Shown in pieces: positions 60,138-64,000 of a stretch of DNA of 64,000 nucleotides (the stretch's first letter is position 1; each line of letters starts with the position of its first letter). The position numbers were made by a program, and so were the translations under genes. The notes beneath the pieces are model-generated. The model had not been told where the DNA came from, searched no databases, and worked only from the letters and a program-made list of their open reading frames with translations. This DNA is from Bacillus sp. AFS073361 (GTDB lineage: Bacteria; Bacillota; Bacilli; Bacillales; Cytobacillaceae), in the NCBI RefSeq assembly GCF_002567005.1, contig NZ_NUZU01000028.1, positions 62,001 to 126,000 on the forward strand, read 5' to 3'.

Positions 60138-60674
60138 ATGTCTGAGGAAAAATTTTCGGTAGAAGCATTTGAAAAGAAATATGTGGCGAGGTTAAAGGAT
60201 CGCACGCTCGATTGGAATGTGCTGAAGTTCCAGGAGGAAATTGATCCAGCTTATCGCCGGGCGCAAATGAGATATATTGGCCGAGGTGCGACAGCGAATA
60301 ATGATTCAAATGTAATTGCAGCAGAACACTTTACCTTAAGCACGATGGTTTTACCAGCAGGGTGTATGGGACCGCTTCATTTACACGATGATGTCGAAGA
60401 AGTTTTCTTTGTGATTAAAGGCAGTGTAACTGCTCTTATCCAAGAAGAGGGCGAAAGCGAAGTCCACGAAATTGTCTTAAATGAGAGAGACTGCATTAGC
60501 TCTCCACCAGGCGTCTACCGCGGCCTCCGCAATGATACTGACGAAGAGGCATTAATGCTTGTCATGTTAGGAGCAGTCAAACCGAATTTACCAACCTATC
60601 CAAAAGACAGTCCCCTAGAAGAACTACGCATCAAGCGTGCTAAGGAAAGAGAAGCAATTATTAACGGGAAGTAA
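60138..60674 (+). CDS. Cupin-domain protein of the catabolic cluster
   Basis: Single-domain cupin of about 178 residues. ATG 60138 follows AGAGGAG; an upstream in-frame ATG at 60084 overlaps the promoter and is rejected. The metal-site strands are GPLHLHDDVEEVFFVIKG (two His and Glu) and the later SSPPGVYRGLRN, where the usual third His is replaced in part, so the metal set may be incomplete. It could be a dioxygenase, an isomerase or a ligand-binding accessory; the function is not assignable. It is first in the unit that continues with the VOC dioxygenase after a hairpin. Confidence 0.78.
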   Translation: MSEEKFSVEAFEKKYVARLKDRTLDWNVLKFQEEIDPAYRRAQMRYIGRGATANNDSNVIAAEHFTLSTMVLPAGCMGPLHLHDDVEEVFFVIKGSVTALIQEEGESEVHEIVLNERDCISSPPGVYRGLRNDTDEEALMLVMLGAVKPNLPTYPKDSPLEELRIKRAKEREAIINGK

Positions 60675-60727
60675 TTTGACAATTAGGCAGATGTTTTAGG
60701 GAAACATACTCCCTGATTACTTTGTTG

Positions 60728-60772
60728 ACAGGGATGGTCCTCTTACTTTTTAACGGATCATCCCTGTTTTTT
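60728..60772 (+). terminator. Terminator-like hairpin between cupin and dioxygenase genes
   Basis: ACAGGGATG-g-TCC / GGA-t-CATCCCTGT stem with a 14-nt loop and six T. The next start codon is 18 nt beyond, leaving no room for a promoter, so partial read-through is required. Confidence 0.8.
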
Positions 60773-60790
60773 AAAATTGGAGGTGGCGAG

Positions 60791-61705
60791 ATGTTAGGTA
60801 TTACTCATTTACGGCATATCAGCTTAATTACCCCCGTTCTAAAGGAACAAGCTGATTTTTATGAAAAGATTTGGGGCTTAGATAAAGTGGCTCAAGATGA
60901 ACAATCGGTTTATTTTCGCGGCGCAGGCCCTGAAAACCATATATTAAGCCTTCATGCAGGTGAAAAAAGAGGACTGCACCATATTGCGTTTGGAATGGTG
61001 GATAAAAATGCTGTCGATCGTGCAGCGGAAATCCTTGCTTCAAAAGGTGTCAAGATTGTTTCCCCACCAGGATATTTAGATGAAGAAGGAAAAGGATACG
61101 GCTTGCGCTTTGTCGATCCAGAAAATCGCTGCATTGAATTATCCGCTTGGGTTGAAATTCATACTTCGATTTGGAACAAGAAAAATGTCGATCCGGTCAA
61201 ACTGAACCATGTCGTAATGAACACGAAAGACCTAGATATGATTACTGATTTTTATACGAATGTCTTAGGGTTTAAGGTGACGGACTGGAGTGAGCATCAA
61301 ATGTCATTCTTGCGCTGTAACCGAAAACACCACTCGATTGCCTTCAATCAAGATGCTCACGCCTCTGTTAACCATATCGCCTATGAAGTGGATACCGTCG
61401 ATGAGGTGATGAGAGGAATCAGTAATGTAAGAAAAGCAGGCTATCAAGAGATTTGGGGCCCAGGCCGCCATGGTCCTGGTAATAATGTATTTTGTTATTT
61501 TCAAGATCCAGGGAAGTTTGTGATGGAGTATACCTGTTATCTAGAAACGATTGAAGATGAATCCGAATGGAGAGCACGTGTCTGGAAGCGGGTCCCACAT
61601 CTAATGGACCAATGGGGCATTGCCGGACCGCCAAAACCGGAAACGCGAGCAGCGATGGGCGGAGTGCCAGATCCAGGATGGGTCGATGTAAAAACATTGG
61701 TATAG
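60791..61705 (+). CDS. Extradiol-type dioxygenase, VOC (glyoxalase) superfamily
   Basis: Two-domain VOC protein of 304 residues, the size of 2,3-dihydroxybiphenyl/catechol 2,3-dioxygenases. ATG 60791 is chosen, behind GGAGGTG. The C-terminal domain carries the iron triad: His in LNHVVMNT, His in VNHIAYEVD and Glu in FVMEYTCYLE. The N-terminal half repeats the fold (LRHISLITP, LHHIAFGM). It is expected to cleave a catechol ring next to a hydroxyl using Fe(II) and O2. The hydrolase at 56772 could act on the product. The C-terminal tail (GIAGPPKPETRAAMGG) is longer than usual. Confidence 0.85.
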   Translation: MLGITHLRHISLITPVLKEQADFYEKIWGLDKVAQDEQSVYFRGAGPENHILSLHAGEKRGLHHIAFGMVDKNAVDRAAEILASKGVKIVSPPGYLDEEGKGYGLRFVDPENRCIELSAWVEIHTSIWNKKNVDPVKLNHVVMNTKDLDMITDFYTNVLGFKVTDWSEHQMSFLRCNRKHHSIAFNQDAHASVNHIAYEVDTVDEVMRGISNVRKAGYQEIWGPGRHGPGNNVFCYFQDPGKFVMEYTCYLETIEDESEWRARVWKRVPHLMDQWGIAGPPKPETRAAMGGVPDPGWVDVKTLV

Positions 61706-61720
61706 CTGAAAAGGGGTGTC

Positions 61721-62515
61721 ATGATGGATCTAGGATTAAAGGGTAAAGTAGCGGTCATTATGGGCGGAACCTCTGGTGTTGGCTTAAAAACAGCAGAAAT
61801 GTTTCTTCAGGAAGGGGCCAGCGTCGCGGTTTGCGGCAGAAATAGTGAGCGCAAAGACCAAGCTTATGATCACCTCACAAAGTTTGGAACAGCAGCCTCC
61901 ATTTTTGCCGCAGCCTGTGACGTCACCAATAAAGAGGAAGTCAGCGAATTTATCAGCGGTGCAGCAGAGTATTTTGGGGGAATTGATATTCTTGTCAATG
62001 CAGCCGGTCAAAGTGTGATGGGACATTTCTTTGATGTTACCGATGAACAATGGCAGCAGCAAATCCAATTGAAATACTTTGCGATAATTTATGCGGTGAA
62101 GGCCGTTCATCCTTATTTGGTTCAAAGGGGCGGCGGCCGCATTGTTAATATTAACGCAACCTTAGCAAAAGAACCGGAAAGACATATGATTGCCACGGCG
62201 GCAACGAGAGCTGGCTTATTAAATCTAAGCAAGACATTATCGCAAGAACTCGCTTCCGATAATATTTTAGTCAACTCCGTCAGCTTAGGCTTAATTCGAA
62301 CCGATCAATGGGAACGGCGCAGATTGAAAAATGCTCCGGATATAAAAGCCGAAGATTATTATGCAGACTTAGCCAAAAAGCGAAATATCCCTCTAGGCAG
62401 AGTAGGAGAAGCAGAAGAAGTAGCTAGCGTGATTTTATTTTTAGCCTCAAATAAAGCAAGCTATGTATCAGGTTCAACAATCGAAACCGCGGGAGCGCTC
62501 GGGAAAGCGCTTTAA
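61721..62515 (+). CDS. SDR-family protein lacking the usual catalytic Tyr-Lys
   Basis: Rossmann-fold short-chain dehydrogenase of 264 residues. The cofactor motif GGTSGVGLK, NAAG-type LVNAAGQS and the C-terminal NSVSLGLIRTDQW are normal. But the segment where YxxxK should be reads ATAATRAGLLNLSKTL, with Thr and Arg in place of Tyr and Lys, and INATLA in place of the Ser strand. It may therefore have altered chemistry, such as a decarboxylase or isomerase, or need a partner. Start at 61721 behind AAAGGGG, 15 nt after the dioxygenase. Confidence 0.82.
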   Translation: MMDLGLKGKVAVIMGGTSGVGLKTAEMFLQEGASVAVCGRNSERKDQAYDHLTKFGTAASIFAAACDVTNKEEVSEFISGAAEYFGGIDILVNAAGQSVMGHFFDVTDEQWQQQIQLKYFAIIYAVKAVHPYLVQRGGGRIVNINATLAKEPERHMIATAATRAGLLNLSKTLSQELASDNILVNSVSLGLIRTDQWERRRLKNAPDIKAEDYYADLAKKRNIPLGRVGEAEEVASVILFLASNKASYVSGSTIETAGALGKAL

Positions 62516-62541
62516 TTCATAGATAAAGGCAGGAATGAATG

Positions 62542-64000
62542 ATGAGTGAAGTTAAGCAATTAGAATTTACAACAGCTGACGCAGTGGTCCAAGAACTTAT
62601 TCGTGCTGGTGTAGAGGTAGCGTTTGGAATTGTGAGTATCCACAATATGCCGATTTACGATGCAATTCTCCGCGAAGGAAGTATTCATTTAGTCTGTTCC
62701 CGCGGGGAAAGCGGAGCAGCCAATATGGCAGATGGCTATGCGAGAGCGACAGGGAAATTGGGCGTCGTGATCACTAGTACGGGAACAGGAGCTGGAAATG
62801 CAGCCGGCTCGTTAATTGAAGCATGGGCCGCAGGTGTACCAGTTCTGCATCTAACGGGTGAGGTGGCATCCTCTTACTTAGGGACGGGCAGAGGATATAT
62901 TCATGAATGTAAAGATCAGTTATCGATGATGGAAGGCTCTTGTAAAAAAGCCGTTCGGTTAAGAAGACCTGAGCAAGCAGGTGCCGTCGTTAGACAAGCG
63001 ATCCAAGACGCGTTTGCTTATCCAGCAGGACCCGTGACACTTGAAATCCCCATTGATTTTCAATCGGCCATTATCCCTAAGCATTCGATTGAAGAATTCA
63101 GCTATTTAGCTCCAACCAATCATACCATTCCAACCTTACCAGAAGAGGTAGTAAGCAAAATTAGTCATGCTCACCGGCCGGTTATTTGGGCAGGAGGAGG
63201 GGTGATTACTTCTGGCGCATCCAAAGAGGTGACAGCACTTGCCGAAAAGATTGGGGCAGCCGTGATCACCAGCCAATCAGGTAAAGGAAGTATACCTGAA
63301 GATCATCCACAATGTATCGGCCACTTTGCTGCGAATGAATTAACGAAAAACTTGCTGAAAGATGCTGATTTGTTGATCAGTATTGGCGTGAGATTTAGAG
63401 GAAATGAAACAGCGAACTGGAAAGTCCCTGCTCCAAAAGAACATATCGCGATTGATGCATCCTTCCAGGCAATGAACCGAAACTATGAAACTAGTTATGG
63501 ACTTGTCGGCGATGCCAAACTCATTTTACAAGGATTAAATCAGGCATTAACTCAAACTTCAGTGCTTCCGGATCCAGCTTATTTGGATGAAGTGCAGTCC
63601 GTTCGCGAAGAATTGCGGACCCAGTTACGAGCGACACTTGGTCCTTATGAGCAAATCCTTGATGGCATGCGAAGCGTATTGCCTAAAAACACAATTTTAG
63701 TCCGGGATGTAACCGTTCAGGCGAATGTTTGGGGAAGCCGGTTGTTTGAAATCTATGAACCGAGAACATCGATTCACGCATCAGGCGGGGGAATTGGTCA
63801 AGGGCTGCCAACGGCGATTGGTGCGCAAATGGCCAATAAGGATCAGTCTGTTGTATTAATGGCAGGAGATGGCGGCTTTATGGTTAATGTCGGCGAAATG
63901 GCCACCGCTGCCCAAGAAAAACTGCCGTTGATTGTCGTTCTATTTGATGATGCTGGCTACGGAGTGCTCCGAAATATTCAAGATGCGGCATATGGCCGTC
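62542..64000 (+). CDS. Thiamine-diphosphate-dependent enzyme, acetolactate-synthase-like (3' end outside window)
   Basis: ThDP enzyme open to the window end, 486 codons visible. ATG 62542 (or 62539) follows AGGCAGGA. The N-terminal Pyr domain has the activating Glu in SRGESGAANMADGYARATG and TGTGAGNAAGSLIEAW. The central domain (VIWAGGGV, SQSGKGSIPEDHP) and the PP domain (MAGDGGFMVNVGEMATAA) follow. The ThDP motif that usually ends in NN reads LFDDAGYG. Acetolactate synthase, benzoylformate decarboxylase and related carboligases share this plan. In this catabolic cluster a 2-oxo-acid decarboxylase is most likely, but the substrate is unknown. Confidence 0.85.
   Translation, partial: MSEVKQLEFTTADAVVQELIRAGVEVAFGIVSIHNMPIYDAILREGSIHLVCSRGESGAANMADGYARATGKLGVVITSTGTGAGNAAGSLIEAWAAGVPVLHLTGEVASSYLGTGRGYIHECKDQLSMMEGSCKKAVRLRRPEQAGAVVRQAIQDAFAYPAGPVTLEIPIDFQSAIIPKHSIEEFSYLAPTNHTIPTLPEEVVSKISHAHRPVIWAGGGVITSGASKEVTALAEKIGAAVITSQSGKGSIPEDHPQCIGHFAANELTKNLLKDADLLISIGVRFRGNETANWKVPAPKEHIAIDASFQAMNRNYETSYGLVGDAKLILQGLNQALTQTSVLPDPAYLDEVQSVREELRTQLRATLGPYEQILDGMRSVLPKNTILVRDVTVQANVWGSRLFEIYEPRTSIHASGGGIGQGLPTAIGAQMANKDQSVVLMAGDGGFMVNVGEMATAAQEKLPLIVVLFDDAGYGVLRNIQDAAYGR

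Noticed and set aside
61784..62125. Minus-strand frame of 113 codons inside the SDR gene
   Set aside because: Antisense to a conserved Rossmann-fold gene, with no coding evidence of its own.

Overview
The window comes from a low-to-mid GC, Gram-positive spore-former-type genome (Bacillaceae; Neobacillus/Mesobacillus/Bacillus-like is my inference). The reasons are the strong GGAGG ribosome sites, frequent TTG and GTG starts, lipoprotein-anchored binding proteins, a phoD-tatA-tatC block in the B. subtilis order, CcpA cre-like sites, Fur boxes and PhoP-type direct repeats. No rRNA, tRNA, phage, transposase or CRISPR array is visible. Nearly all of the sequence is protein coding.

Layout. 1-2400: end of a MurNAc-type PTS gene and its 6-phospho-muramidase partner (cell-wall sugar recycling). 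2400-2700: a small lipoprotein cytochrome c. 2849-10736: a GntR/LacI-type regulator divergent from an ABC sugar importer plus GH38 alpha-mannosidase. 10875-13791: an AraC regulator, a PhyH dioxygenase and CorA. 13893-27832: a LacI regulator divergent from a ten-gene mannoside operon (ABC importer, GH13, DUF1861/GT108-like protein, GH130 phosphorylase, GH2 beta-mannosidase, MFS carrier, ROK kinase, ManA). Neither importer has its own ATPase, so a shared MsmX-type ATPase is expected. Together these regions take up and dismantle alpha- and beta-mannosides and feed fructose-6-phosphate.

28010-35467: a PAS-GGDEF-EAL protein, a prohibitin-like protein, a secreted PHP-family protein behind a five-repeat PhoP box, a HupE-like membrane protein, a tandem crcB fluoride exporter pair with a damaged fluoride riboswitch, and a CDF metal exporter. 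35816-45947: two Fur-controlled iron units (lipoprotein; helical protein plus FTR1 permease) interleaved with envelope glycoconjugate genes (UDP-glucuronate epimerase-like, flippase-like, phosphatase-like, GT2, GT-C-like, UDP-glucose dehydrogenase). 46175-51239: a metal locus with tatA, ZIP and multicopper oxidase divergent from cadC-cadA. 51565-56275: phoD-tatA-tatC and a copC-copD pair. 56772-64000: an IclR-linked catabolic cluster (hydrolase, MFS, cupin, extradiol-type VOC dioxygenase, SDR, ThDP enzyme) that runs off the end of the window.

Most striking observations: (i) cadA carries an in-frame UGA exactly at the first cysteine of its CXXC metal site, followed by a hairpin that fits the bacterial SECIS rules; (ii) a fluoride riboswitch whose 5' aptamer half appears replaced by an intergenic repeat; (iii) a DUF1861/GT108-like gene next to a GH130 phosphorylase, suggesting beta-1,2-mannoside turnover; (iv) CadC-type operators placed to control an oxidase/ZIP/TatA unit as well as cadCA; (v) a local 16-bp operator family GTTTT-N6-AAAAC sitting just downstream of promoters in the IclR cluster; (vi) Fur control next to a uronic-acid glycoconjugate cluster.
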